Positions 45,839 to 57,480 of a stretch of DNA of 64,000 nt are shown piece by piece; positions within the stretch are counted from its first letter, which is position 1; each line of letters begins with the position of its first letter. Position numbers and translations under genes: made by a program. A model generated the notes under the pieces. It did not search any database and was not told the DNA's origin. It saw only the letters and a program-made list of their open reading frames with translations. Origin of the DNA: Callaeas wilsoni (lineage: Eukaryota; Chordata; Aves; Passeriformes; Callaeidae); NCBI GenBank assembly GCA_013398955.1, contig VWPU01017864.1, positions 124,001 to 188,000 on the forward strand, read 5' to 3'.

Positions 45839-46390
45839 AGTGGAAAGGAGATGTTCTTGCAGGGATCAGATGAAAAACTACACTACCTCTGTTTACTTGC
45901 ACTGCACTGTCCTGTGTTGCATGAATATAATAACTATTTCTGCTCATTACTATTTCCGTTTCTTTGTCTTCCAAGTTTTGCTTGTATTGTGTTTAAGACA
46001 ACAGGGAAATACACATCAAGATCTGATGAAAATATAATTGTCTTTTGGTAGAGCTCTGTATCCTATTTCTTCATCTAGGTGTGCTGTTGCATCTTTCTCC
46101 TCTGTTGCTAGTCCAGCTGGGATACAAGAATATGCATTGAATTCTTTTCAACACAGGAGAGACAAATTAATTTTCTGCTACAGAAATCCAAATTATTGAT
46201 GCAGAAAAGTCATTTAAATACTGTCCCCATCTCAACTGTGGAGGAGGATTGGTTACTCCAAACACAAATATGTCAGTTTTACTCTTCTCATTAAAAATCC
46301 TGTTCTTTAGAATACATATGGGTAAACAGAAAGTAGGAGTTTTCCCAAAGGAAATAAATCAAAACGTGTGCCAGATAAAACTTGTGCATA
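45839..46390. other. Unique non-coding sequence
   Basis: No gene or repeat is recognised. Two overlapping plus-strand frames of 65-71 codons have no domain. Confidence 0.5.
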
Positions 46391-47292
46391 TAGAATCATA
46401 AAATGGGTTGGAATGGAAGGGACACTGAAATGTCATCCATTTCCAAACCCCTTGCAATGGCCAAGAACATATTCCACTAGACCAGCTTGCTCATAGCCGA
46501 ATCCAACCTGGCCTTGCACTTGGCCTTGTTGAACTTCATGAGGTTCACATGGGCCCAACTCAAGCCTTTTAAGGTCCCTCTGAATGCCCCTTCTCTGTAT
46601 TGAATCGACTCCACCACACAGCTTGTTGTCACCCACAAACTTGCCAAGGATGTCCTCAGTCTCATTATCTGTGTTGGAGACTGACACATTAAATAGCAGT
46701 GGTCCCAGTATGGACCCTTGAGGAACACTGCCTGTAATTGGTTTCCACCTGGACATTGAGCAGTTGACTTTAACTCTTTGGATGAAGCCTTCCAGCCAAG
46801 TCCTTATCCACCTAACAGTATCCATCAAACCATATCTCCCCAATTTAGAGGTGAGATTGTTGTGGATTGCCATGTCAAAGGCCTTACAGAAGTCCGGGTA
46901 GATGGCATCCATAGCTCTTCCACTACCTACTGATGCTGTCGTTCCATTGTCAGGTACCATTTGCCCTCTGTGAGCCCCGGTTGGCTGTTTCTAATCATTT
47001 TCCATCCCCAATGTTTCAACACATGTTCCAGAAGGATCTGTTCCATGGTCTTATTAAGCACGGAGAGGAGGCTGGCAGGTTAGTAGTTCTTTTTTAGTCT
47101 GTTTCAAAAGGAGTGTAAGGTTTTTAATTTCTCCAGTCATGGGGGACTTAGCCTGACTGCTGTAACTTTTCAAATATAAAAGAGAGTGTTTTGGCATCCA
47201 ATTCCCTCAGCACCCTGGCACCCAGGATCCCATCAATTTCAGGTACCTCAGGTGGTCTCAAACTGATATTCTCCTATGATGGGAGAGAATGA
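46391..47292 (-). mobile_element. CR1 LINE with reverse transcriptase core, internally deleted
   Basis: The longest CR1 copy in the window. On the minus strand a 175-codon frame (46433-46960) contains reverse transcriptase landmarks in order: IYPDFCKAFD (catalytic block A, normally DFSKAFD-type), SMSRWKPITGSVPQGSILGP (block B) and KFVGDNKLCG, which replaces the FADDTKL catalytic block, so one catalytic aspartate is lost. About 46.51 kb the sequence passes directly from the RT thumb (WAHVNLMKFNKAKCK) to the extreme C-terminus (ARLDSAMSKLV) and the 3' UTR, so roughly 600-700 bp present in intact CR1 are missing. The upstream part beyond 46960 continues in shifted frames to about 47292. It is a dead element. 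Confidence 0.95.
46433..46960 (-). pseudogene. CR1 ORF2 reverse transcriptase remnant
   Basis: An open frame within the CR1 copy. Residues about 20-30 carry DFCKAFD, about 75-90 SVPQGSILGPLLF, and about 105-115 FVGDNKL in place of FADDTKL, which disrupts the RT active site. Beyond about residue 130 the frame reads through what should be another frame (the alternative frame 46477-46728 gives the correct AHVNLMKFNKAKCK), so there is also a frameshift. The endonuclease domain is absent because of 5' truncation, and the C-terminal third is deleted. No function is expected. Confidence 0.85.
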
Positions 47293-48499
47293 GATCAACC
47301 TCTCATCATCATACCCAGGGTGAAAGAGAAAAAGTGTATTACTTGGACAAGCACTATTTCATTTTGACACTCTCTGCAAGGTCCTTTTCTGCTCATTACA
47401 TGCAAATCAGAACATTCCTTCCTTATTCTATTCCTGGGAGACACGCTTTCTGTGTGTCTTGCAAGGTTGTACTGTTAAAAACTGCGGTGCATGATGATAC
47501 AAAGACACAATCATGATGGCATTGAAAAGGACCTGAAGGGGCAAATTTGTGGGTCAAGATGAGAAAGATAAATTTATTTTCAATGGGGCACAGAAAACTC
47601 TTCTTGGAGTCACTTTCATGCCTACTGAGAGAATCACTTGTGTTATGGCTGTTGTTCCTCCCTTTATCCAAAACCGAGCTAGAAAACACCCTCGAGTAAG
47701 AGGGTCTGAGAATAAAAAATAATACGAAAAAAAGTATTTGTATATTCTCCATGTATGTATGTGCCCACCCACAGACAAGGTTGTTCTTATGGATGTGGTC
47801 TCATGTTCATGTGTCATTGCAGAAGAGCTTGAATTTTCATCATCAGAATCTTAGAAAACCACCAATCAAACAAGGCAGTGCCCAGTGCAGCTCTGATCTG
47901 CTTTAACCACTGACACCCACAATGATTTTTTGCACACTCTTGGAGTCTTGCAGTATCTGTGACATAGTTTGTGTTGCTGGGCACTCTGCTGCTGATCTGC
48001 CTAGTCTGCCTAGGGATTGGTGAATTCTGATTATAATGAACATATTTCTTCCTTCAGGAAGGATGAAGATGTCTGTGATGGGTAACCTGTATTTCTGCAC
48101 TGACTGAGATGCATCTCATTATAACATTCTGAGGGATGAGGGATTGCTCATCTTAAAAAGAAGTGATTCATGGTGCTTTAGAAGCAACTTCTACTCAAAT
48201 TCCATGCATTTTCAGAAAACTGACGTTCCTCATCATGTAGAGGTGTGAAAGTACGAGTGCATGCTGATATCATAGCTCCTTCACAAGCCAGAGCAACAGA
48301 GCTCATCCTCTTTGAGGTCCCTCCATCTTTGTTCTATTAGCAGAACACATCTGGTACTTCCAGGAAGGGTTTTCATACGGAAAGTATTCTCAATAAATCT
48401 TCCATTCTTCTTGGTAGGAGCAAGGTCCCAGTTTAAATCCTGTTCTAGTTTCGGGCTTTGCTCTTCAAAAAAGGGACAGGATGTGATAGAGGATGACAG
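47293..48499. other. Unique non-coding sequence
   Basis: No gene is recognised. Frames at 47423-47752 minus (109 codons) and 47554-47817 minus overlap one another and have no domain. Confidence 0.5.
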
Positions 48500-48824
48500 G
48501 TGAATAAATACCTGATGGAGAAGGCTAAGGAAGATGGAGCAAGAGACCTCTTAGTGGTATCCAGTGACAGGACAGGAGGCAATGGGCACAAACTGAAATA
48601 TAGAAAATCCTGTGTAAAGAAAATAACCTGTGCATCCTAAGGTTGATAGAACATGGGGTCAAGCTGTGCAGCGAGATAATGGGGTCTTCGTCCTCGGAGA
48701 TCTTAAAAAAGGTAACAGATGAAGTCTTAGGCAACCTTCTTTAGCTGACCCTGCTTTGTGTAGGGGAGGTTGACTACATGGCCTCAGAAGTCCCTTCCCA
48801 CCTCAGTTATCCTTTTATTCTGTG
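48500..48824 (+). mobile_element. CR1 LINE fragment, 3' end (C/D-like subfamily)
   Basis: The sense-strand landmarks are AATAAATACCTGATGGAG, CCAGTGACAGGACAGGAGGC, AATGGGCACAAACTGAAATA, CTTTAGCTGACCCTGCTTTG and AAGTCCCTTCCCACCTCAGT, then ATTCTGTG. This is the older CR1 type ending in ATTCTGTG rather than ATTCTATG. It is diverged, has short deletions in the pol C-terminus and no open frame. Confidence 0.9.
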
Positions 48825-51226
48825 AATGGTTCTGGGCACTCTTTTTTGCAAATGCAGGTATTAGAGGTGTCTTAATTCTCTCTGCCCGTCCTATATATAT
48901 TTCTGGTTTTATTAGATTTATGTGGCCATGCAGGTATGGTAGATGGATATGTCTATTCTGGTGAATTTTCCAACTCTTTGTACCCACAAGTTATTTTTGA
49001 TGGTCCTTTGTTGTGACTATAATAGAGTCATCTGAGGTCCTGAAATGCATAACATAAAATGAGTGCTTTTAGTTGCCTGTTCCATCACAAGGCCATTGTA
49101 AAGTAGGAACAAATATCTTGTGTTTGGTAAATTAGAAATTGTTAAAAAGGTGAACAGGGTGGCCATGCCCTGAGCTTGCTCTTTCTTTATGAGTAATACT
49201 GATTGAAAGTGATAAATGGCATATGCAGCTGGAGGAAACTCTTTGTGAATAATGACATTTCTCTCTTCCATGAATCAGTGTGCACTGTCCTGGTGCTCAG
49301 CAGGGACAAATATCAGCCTCTACAGTCTCAAATGCAATTCCAGGCTGACTGACTGTGATAATTCCCCTCCATATGAGAGCCTTTAGGACAGAGAATAACA
49401 TCAATACATGAAAGAACTGAAACTTTTGTCATCTTCAAATCTGAAGGAGTTGAATCTGTTGTCAGTTCAGCCAGGTGACTGGAATGTTGTGTCTGTTTAT
49501 CAGAGATGGTTGACAGCTTCAGCTGGTGCTACAGGAACAGTTTGGAAAAGGGGTTTAGTTGTCATTTACATTTCAAGTTGAGGGGGCACCGTGCTGGCTG
49601 AAAGCCAGCACACTTGTAAGGCTGCAGGGGCATGAGAAAGGAGGGCTCTAGGTAATGCCAGGATGGAACTGCAGCATGTGGGGTTTTCGAGTCCTTGAGT
49701 AACCATATTTTCCACTCCTCTGCTTTGCTCTATTTAAGGAGTTTGCTGGGCTCAGCACTATTTTGCAAGTGCTGTGAAGGGTGCCTTTTATCTGGCATTG
49801 CCTTTAGCATGGGAGTGGAGGTAAACTGAGGTCACTGTGCCATTTGATCTGCATGACACTGCTCAGTACCAAAGACAACCACCTTTGAAAGAGGGTCTAG
49901 GAAGTACTTACATCTCTTTCTTGACTTGCATCTTCTGTTATAAATGCCTTGTACTCAAGGTTTCGTTATAAATGATACATAAATCTTTTAACAAATGGAA
50001 ACTGAGAATGTTAGCTCACAGTTTCCCCATTAGAGAAATTAATCTATAATATCAAATTGACACTAAGTGAAATTAATTTGCTGGATATGTTAAATTCAGA
50101 CCAAAAGTCCGTTTTGATCAATTGAAAGATTTCTATTGATTTCAGTACACTTTGGCTCACACCCCTTAAACTATAGCACACTGATCTAAATATCAGGACA
50201 TTCAGGTGTTTCTCTAGTGGAAGTAAAAGAAAAAAACCACATACTGTCATTATACATCACACAGACATTTGTCACTGATCTTAAAAGAACTGATCTGCAT
50301 TTGCTCAAGATTTTGTATGTAAGAGAGAAAATGCATATCCCAGAAGCTGCTGGCCTGAAAAATGCTAATGAAAAGTTATGTCCTCTAATGAATGAAAAAT
50401 AATGAAAATGTAATGAAGATTGCATGTATGCTGCATGGTAAACAACCTCCTCCAAATTATTTTGGAGGGCCTAATTGCATAAAAACAGGAAGTAAGATGT
50501 TCTTGCTAACACCCACATCTTACTACACAAAAGACAAGCGAGAGATAAGGTGGAAGACTGTGGATCCTGTACTTTAATTTAGAAGAAGGGAAGGAAAAGA
50601 CAGGGGGCTATACATCCCAAAGGTCTCAAGCAAAGGTGGACTCACTGTGAAATATAAAATTTATAAAACCCAGTCATGATACATGGGAGTTTGAGCAGGT
50701 CCAAAGAAACCTATTTCAAAATCTTTATCATAGACAATCAGATCAATAGGGGCAATGATTTCTATGAATTGCAAAAGTTTGTTTTCCTCTGAAATTATCA
50801 GCAGTTGGATTTTTATGGCTAAGCATTATATTTGGCACCCATTGAAAACTCATTAAGAGAAATATAGTTTGAGGAAGATAAACCTATTCACAAACCCAAG
50901 TGAAACCTGCAGGAAAAAGAGCCTAATTTACTGAGTAAATATTTTACTGAATATTTAAAATATTTCCATCGTCACAAAATGAATTTTTTATTTCCAAAAT
51001 ATTTGAATTTGACATTCTTGAAGTGAAACTTTTCAATCTTTTTCTTTTAAAACATTACTATTCCTTAAAAATTATCCTGGTATAAAACAAAAAAAAAGTC
51101 CAGATAATAAGAGACCCGTAAATATAGAAAATAGCATCTAGGGTGGGGATGAGGGAGAGAGAGGCAGTAAAAATTTTACCATAGCAGATATTATCAAGTA
51201 TGAAAGCCCTGCAAAGAAAATACTCT
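48825..51226. other. Unique AT-rich non-coding sequence
   Basis: No gene or clear repeat. Frames of up to 89 codons have no recognised domain. Confidence 0.5.
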
Positions 51227-51300
51227 GGGCCTAATAGAAAGTCCTTTGAAGTCAGTGGGAGTCTTTTCATTTACTTCAAAGGGCTTCAGATCAGGCCTTA
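51227..51300. mobile_element. Ancient palindromic MITE-like amniote repeat
   Basis: The left arm GGGCCTAATAGAAAGTCCTT followed by TGAAGTCAGTGGGAG and the right arm TTACTTCAAAGGGCTTCAGA followed by TCAGGCCTTA are imperfect complements over about 28 bp. The wording TTGAAGTCAGTGGGAGTCTT and GGGCTTCAGATCAGGCC is typical of a palindromic element common in crocodilians, turtles and birds. I do not know the formal family name. Confidence 0.7.
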
Positions 51301-52168
51301 TTACAACAGTATAAATAATGCAGTATGAGCACAGAGAATTGGGACTTGGCACATGGGTGTTATGAAATCTGGAATATTGACTAGTTTTACATAAAATTGG
51401 TCATAATAACAATGGTTTGGAAAAAGAAATCTCATATACAATTAATCTAACTAATGAAATTATTAAAGTTGTTAACCTTAGAACTAATAATCTTGATTGT
51501 ACTGTTAGCTTTGGTGGTAGCAGTTTAGGAGGCAAAGAAAAGATTTCATTTTTGACTACCCATAGTTTCTATTCTGCGGCACATATTCTTAGAGAAAAAA
51601 TAAGTTTATAAAAAAAAATTTCGCAGTTTAAGCCAAGTTTTTAAATGCTTATTTTTCTTATGCATTCTACTTGTAGATTAGTTTAGTCCTGACTCTCTGA
51701 TTAATTAATGGGACATTTGTGGAAAAAATTGATCCTTTACATAAGAATGAAATGTAGTGTCATACCATAGAATTGAGCACTTTGTCTATTCTTTTACACT
51801 GGTCTTTTTGATGAAATCTTTCAAATATCTGTGTTTCCAATCATTACTCTATATTTCTCTTCTGTGCTTCTCCTACTTTTAATAGTAACTTAGTTTAGTT
51901 TTAGCTTTGTTTTCACTATTACATTTCAGTGCTGTGCTATTTTGCCTTCACATCAACACAAATTCCATCAGCTCATAAAGAAGCTGTGATTAAATAATAA
52001 CTGAGAGTCTCATGAAGTATTCATTAGTTCTCTGTATGTCAGAGTCACACTGTGATACTCCCACAGATAATAATTTGAGAGGCATGGAAGGGGTATAACC
52101 TGCACATCACTATCAAATTTACCAAGTGTAGAGAGAGCAGAATTACAGCTCCTTGATACCTAAACTGT
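51301..52168. other. Unique AT-rich non-coding sequence
   Basis: No gene or repeat is recognised. The 64-codon frame at 51417-51611 has no domain. Confidence 0.5.
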
Positions 52169-52262
52169 GCCCTGATTCAGCAAGGCATTTGAACTCATGT
52201 TTAATCTTGTATGTACACCTTGATTCTACTGAATCACTGCATAATGCAGATTTAAATTCTCT
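52169..52262. mobile_element. Ancient palindromic MITE-like repeat, second type
   Basis: GCCCTGATTCAGCAAGGCAT followed by TTGAACTCATGTTTAAT resembles the arm of a palindromic amniote repeat that reads GCCCTGATTCAGCAAAGCAC followed by TTAAGCACATGCTTAA. The facing arm is much more decayed, so the right boundary is approximate. Confidence 0.55.
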
Positions 52263-52404
52263 GATGAATATGGAATAAATATATGCTTTAAAGCAAAGCA
52301 TGTGTGTTACGTTCGTTTATTAAATCAGTTTTCCATGGTGAACTATCTCCTGGTAAAGCCTTTCTCCAATTTTCTTTTTGGAAGCCCCTTTTTTTCTGTT
52401 GCAT

Positions 52405-52460
52405 TTTTTGGATTTTTGGGGCTTTTTGTTTGTTTGTTTGCTTGTTTGTTTGTTTTTGTG
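52405..52460. repeat. (TTTG)n microsatellite
   Basis: TTTTTGTTTGTTTGTTTGC followed by more TTTG units and a T-rich flank, about eight units with one C interruption. Confidence 0.9.
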
Positions 52461-53450
52461 TTTAGCCTTCTTACTTTTAACATCAGAATAGAAATTATAA
52501 TAGAGATAAATGCTGTCTAGCTCATTTGTGCATCTCTCAGGGTTTTTGTGAAGAAAGCCTGACCTTTATTCTAATTTATGCAGGGAGACTGTCTCAGCTT
52601 AGACTGCAATAAAGTTTTCAACCCCTTATGACTCTTTTTATTACCTTTCAAACTCCTTCGGGAATCAAGTCCATGTGCTTCACAAACCCTTCCTCACTCC
52701 AGATGCCTCACTGGAAACTGGTTTAGCTCTGTGCTAAGAATATTTTTGACCACTGTCCCTCAGTGTATCCCACTTTGTCTGGATGGACTTTGATTTCCCC
52801 TGAATCTACACATTTCCCAGGGGAAGCATATCCTCACTTGTAGTGAACTTCAGCACGTTTCCGTGGCCACTGGCCTGACACAGATATGAGAACCAGCAGC
52901 CACACTTGCCAGTGGTACTTCATGAGCCAACACTGACTTGCTAGAGAGAGGACACAGAGTAACACATATTTTATATCCCAGCTGACAATTCTGATGCTGC
53001 TCCATCAAATAAGTGACTGGATCCACATTTATCAATGGGTAATTTAATTTCACTGGGCACATTACTGCTCAAAATGCCAGAGCTGAGTTGTGTTGCTTGA
53101 AAGATGGAAGCACCTGGATGGATACAGCCCTAATTTAGAGCTCCACTGAACACATACATGTGAATTTGTCTTAGATTTGTTTTGCATGTTTGCAATTCAG
53201 GATAATTAATGTACCTTTATCTTTTTGCTCTGAAAAAGGCCAACCTTATTTATGAAATAGATGTGATTATGTAACTTGTATACTCCTACTTTAAAAAATA
53301 CTCTCAAGGTTTCTACTCCCTTACAGAAAAAGAAGTCCCCTACCCTCTTCCAAACAAAAACAGAAAACTGCTGATTTCCCGTTGTAAATAACTGATAATT
53401 TCAGTCAACTCTAATCAATTGTAAATTTAAAAAATAATGCTCATAGAAAT
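52461..53450. other. Unique non-coding sequence
   Basis: No gene or repeat is recognised. One 70-codon minus-strand frame has no domain. Confidence 0.5.
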
Positions 53451-53642
53451 TCCTCTTCTGTTTTTCTGTTTACCTTCTCCTCGTTCCCTTGCTTTTCTTC
53501 ATCTGTTTGTTTTTATTATTTTCCCCCTGTTGAACTAACACTCTCTGTCCTGTCCTTCCTTCTCTTTTCCCACTCATCTCCTCCTTTTTTTAACTTCTCT
53601 GATTTTATTGCTCTTCCCTTCCACCTCACCTCCTCTAACTCC
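53451..53642. repeat. Polypyrimidine-rich tract, about 190 bp
   Basis: The plus strand is dominated by C and T (CTTCTCCTCG, TTCCTTCTCTTTTCCCAC, CTCATCTCCTCC, CCCTTCCACCTCACCTCC) with only isolated purines. It is not a simple tandem repeat. Confidence 0.8.
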
Positions 53643-54578
53643 ACAATCTCATTTCAGTAATGGTTGGTATTGCTGCTTTCACTCTCTGCCCACGTATCAC
53701 AATGGAATCAATTCATCAGATTCCCTGATTGAAGACTCTTCCATCTCTACAAAAACTTTGGCTTGAAAGTGATACTATGCTGTATCAGCTGTAGTTGTCA
53801 AATCCTGGCACCATGACAACTGGTGGCACACTGGTTTTATTCTAAATTTCTGTTCACAGAAAGGAATCTTCGTTGCAAATACTGTGTGTAGGTTTCAGGA
53901 AAAAATATCTCTGTAATTGTTCCCGCAAAAACCTTAAGTGCAGCTTCATTCACGTGATATGTTCAGAAATTAATAGATTAAGCACTTCAATATGTAAGAA
54001 TATGTAAGTATGGGGGACATTTTACAGACGATGCTTCCTGGTTTTGGACAGTAGTGCCCAGGAATTCAATTGTCTCTCTACGCCAATTTTCAGAGTGTAG
54101 TGGGGTTTTTTTGCTGGCAGTGGGTTTGTTGTTTTTTTAATCCTGTGACCAGATTACAGAACAAAATCTACTGATTAAAAAAAAAAATCTTCGGCTAATC
54201 ACATGAATTCAGGAGCTCAAGGTAAATAGCCAAGGATGAACACCTTGAAAAATGCAGAGTTATCATGGCTGTTAATTTTTTTTCCCAGAATGAATTCTGA
54301 AGCTGTGAGTGGCAAATTAAGAAATAACAAAAAAAAAACCTATAAAGCAACACATTAAAAGATTCCACACATTTGTCAGTAGAGCTTAACAGCATTAACC
54401 CTTATGTCAGCAAAGGTCTGTGTCCTACAGCAGTTTAATCACATCTGTCACGATTAAAACCTCATCGTGTGTTCCACATATGACTTCTGTGTTCCACAAG
54501 ATGATTTCATAGCTCACTCAAACATCCCGTAAAAACCAAGATCCTGCTACTCCTTTCAGCTGTTTTGCTGCTCCTTTA
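53643..54578. other. Unique non-coding sequence
   Basis: No gene is recognised. Short poly-A/T runs lie near 54176-54188 and 54329-54339. Confidence 0.5.
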
Positions 54579-54600
54579 CTGTTCATCAGATGATGAACAG
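54579..54600. repeat. Perfect 10-bp inverted repeat
   Basis: CTGTTCATCA at 54579-54588 and its exact complement TGATGAACAG at 54591-54600, separated by GA. Confidence 0.9.
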
Positions 54601-56054
54601 GAGAGAACATATTTATTGGGTCCCACTACCATTAATCTCTCTGGCCCCTTTACACCTGGTAACCACTATGCTTTGGGAACGGAGAGGTTTCTGTCCAACA
54701 CATGGGTTAGAGCTCTTTCTGTTCATATTTTTATTTTTCCTGCTGTCTCCTGCTTCAACAGGGGTAACTCAGTTTGGAGCAAGGAACCTGTGTCTGACAG
54801 TACTGGCACAGGTACTATTTTAAACTCCCTTTATTCTTCAAAATGTGTAGAGGTTAATTAACCTTTACAGCTGATTAAAACTGGATATGTTAGGAGAGGG
54901 CCATGATCAAAAAGCATGTGAAAAAATTTATGACTGACAGGACAATCTTCCATGACATTTATTCTTACACAGCTAGTTGCTCTCCTGACACTGTGTTTAG
55001 AACTCAGATTAAGCATTGCATATCTCATTAGGAACTGGAAGCTGGGCATGTTCTGCAAGAACATTGAAATTTAGGATCTAATGGCATCCATCTACTCCAT
55101 TTTCCCTCACTTTTACATCAACAAAAGATCCTCCAACTGTGTTCTTGCACCAACTCAAGCTTCTGTATCTGGAAAAACTGTACTACTGTAAAGTTCTACT
55201 GATTGTGCTTTGTTAGCCTGGCAAAATGTGACAGAAACGAGTCTCTGAAAAGTGCCTGAAGTAAAATCTGAACATACTTTATAATAACAATAACAGTAAT
55301 AACTGATTAATATTATATAACTTTTATTCATCCCATCCTCTAGTGAGAACAAAAATATTTGATTGCCTTATATCTCCTCAGACAGGGTTATTCTTCCGCT
55401 CTACTTCAGTGGAAGGGAACAATCTCCAAAGAGCAAAGTGCTTAGGGGATCAACATCATAAATAAAAATAATGTATCTATTCTATACAGGGTATTAAAGA
55501 ATTAACATGTCTTCAGGAGGTCTTAGGACACAGGAATCTCCTTGCTGTGGCGCTCTTTCTGAGAGGGGTAAGCAAGAGCACTGTGGCAAAACAGGTTAAA
55601 TTGAAACCTGGGAAAGATTATTGCCTGTAGCTTCTTTGAGGGAGGTGCTCTTTGAGCTCTCCAAAATTATGGAGTGTAACTATAGGGAGAGAAATATATA
55701 GAGAGATCTGAAACATGGAAAGCATTGGTAAACACAGGTGTACTAGTTCTGCTCATAGGTCCAATCTAGTGCCTTTTTCTGTCTCCAGCAAAGCATGTAT
55801 GACACTTCCCTGCTCTTGGACCACATGCAGAGCAGGGTTTTTCCTGGCATAGTTTGTCTGTCTGTTTAAAAAGGTCTTCATGGTCTTTTCTTTCAAGTCT
55901 TTCATTCGGTCTCCCCTTGAACTCCTGGCAACCTCATTCAGAAACAAGGTCCTCCGGAAGGATGTTGAGCAGGTAGTTCTACCACCCGTTGCCTGATGAA
56001 CCACCTCCTTTAATTTGTGGCTTTGCTGTCCTCATTTGATACTCTTGATGCTTA
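54601..56054. other. Unique non-coding sequence
   Basis: No gene is recognised. An 83-codon minus-strand frame at 55753-56004 is rich in lysine, arginine and glutamate but matches no family I recognise. It borders the ancient LINE remnant at 56.06 kb and may belong to an older repeat. Confidence 0.45.
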
Positions 56055-56059
56055 TACTG

Positions 56060-56255
56060 GAAAAGAGTGAATAATCAATCCCTCTCTATCCTCTGCATGT
56101 TATTCACAGTTTTGTATCCACCAACATATCTTCAGTTGTATCTTGTCCAGAGTGGAGAAATTTAGTCTACTCAGCTGGTCATTCCTTGCTTGAGAGCTGC
56201 CCCACAATTTCAGTACCCCTTGCTACCTTTCTTAGGCTTTGTCCAATTTCCAAGT
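56060..56255 (-). mobile_element. Ancient L3/CR1-L-like LINE remnant
   Basis: The plus-strand wording AATCAATCCCTCTCTATCCT, CACAGTTTTGTATCCACCAA, ATATCTTCAGTTGTATCTTG and TTTAGTCTACTCAGCTGGTC, then the CAGTACCCCTTGCTACCTTT segment, follows the antisense order of the amniote CR1-L/L3 pol C-terminus (MR..LE..FD..VY.-type region). It is highly diverged with no open frame. This LINE lineage predates the avian CR1 copies elsewhere in the window. Confidence 0.7.
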
Positions 56256-56265
56256 TTTATTAAAA

Positions 56266-57424
56266 GGATGTGAGAACTGTGGATACATATGGTGACATAG
56301 TTATCTTTCCTGGCTCAGTAAACATTTAATTGCGAAGGTTATTATCAAAATTTAAGTATTTCTGAAAATTAGTGGAATTTTCACTTCGGAACAAGCTCCC
56401 AATTGCTGTACAAAGAACATCAGATCTCTGGCATTGTGTCTATTGTGACCCAGTTAGATGAAAGTGACAATCGAAGCTCCATCCTTGGAAGAAATCTGGG
56501 AGATATGTACTGATGGCAATGAAAAATGGAACTATAAATGTCCTCAGAGAAGAGAGTCCATTTTAGATGTTGCTGCATAATAAAGCACAGTCTCCATGTG
56601 AAGGTGATCTTTTGATCCTCAAAGTTGCATAACACATCATTAGACAAATACAAATATCGAGTTCTCATCTGAAAGTCTGAGTGATGGATGTCGAATGGGT
56701 CTGGTGGTGGACTTGAAGTACTCATAACTCACTCTCAATGTATTTGTTTAATATCTGTATCGTTTGAACCTGTTTGGAGTAGCCAGGCAGTCCCTAACTG
56801 ACTTCCAGTTCCATTTTTCATCTTTTTTCTTCAGATTTCCGAAGCAGACATATTAATTAATGACCTCTAGGAAATAAACTGGAGACTACAATATCCACAA
56901 ACATTACTAACCTGGCAATATCTTTCAGTGGCAGCTGATCATGAACCAAATTTGTATCCATATCCTAACAGAAGAGGATTTTGTATGCTATTAATATTTG
57001 TCTCTCTCCCCAATTATCTTTACAATCCACCTTTCCCTAGAGCATAAATTTTTGCCAGGTCATTGATACTGTTCTGCAGAAAGTAGTACAGAAAAAAGAT
57101 TGTACTTTGTATGCTGGTAATTGGGTAGCACAAGAATTTACAGTGATCTGTGTCATAATCTTTCTAATTTACACCTCCTACCAGTCTCTGATTGCTTGTA
57201 AAATCTCCAGTCATATTTTTCAGCCACTTTAAATAACTTTAATTTCAGCCTGCAGACACAAAGGTGGCATATCTATAATAGAAGTTCCAGACTTTTAATG
57301 AAAATGCTTTTTGACATAAAGATAAGGTGTGATTTTGGGTGAGTAGCAGGCATATGAAGATCAAAAATTTTGGGTAGGGTCAGAAATGCACAAAGCATAT
57401 ATGTGTAATGTAATTTTTCCTAAC
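56266..57424. other. Unique non-coding sequence
   Basis: No gene or repeat is recognised. A 101-codon minus-strand frame (56420-56725) has no known domain. Confidence 0.5.
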
Positions 57425-57480
57425 TTAGACTTCAATCAGATTATTTATGTGTTAAGTGCTTTGAAGATGAAACACCTTTG
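57425..57480 (+). repeat. Possible old MITE-like remnant (tentative)
   Basis: AGACTTCAATCAGATTATTT followed by ATGTGTTAAGTGCTTTGAAG resembles half of the palindromic repeat type at 52.17 kb (GACTTCAATGGGATTACTCA followed by TGTGCTTAAAG). Only one arm is readable. Confidence 0.35.
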
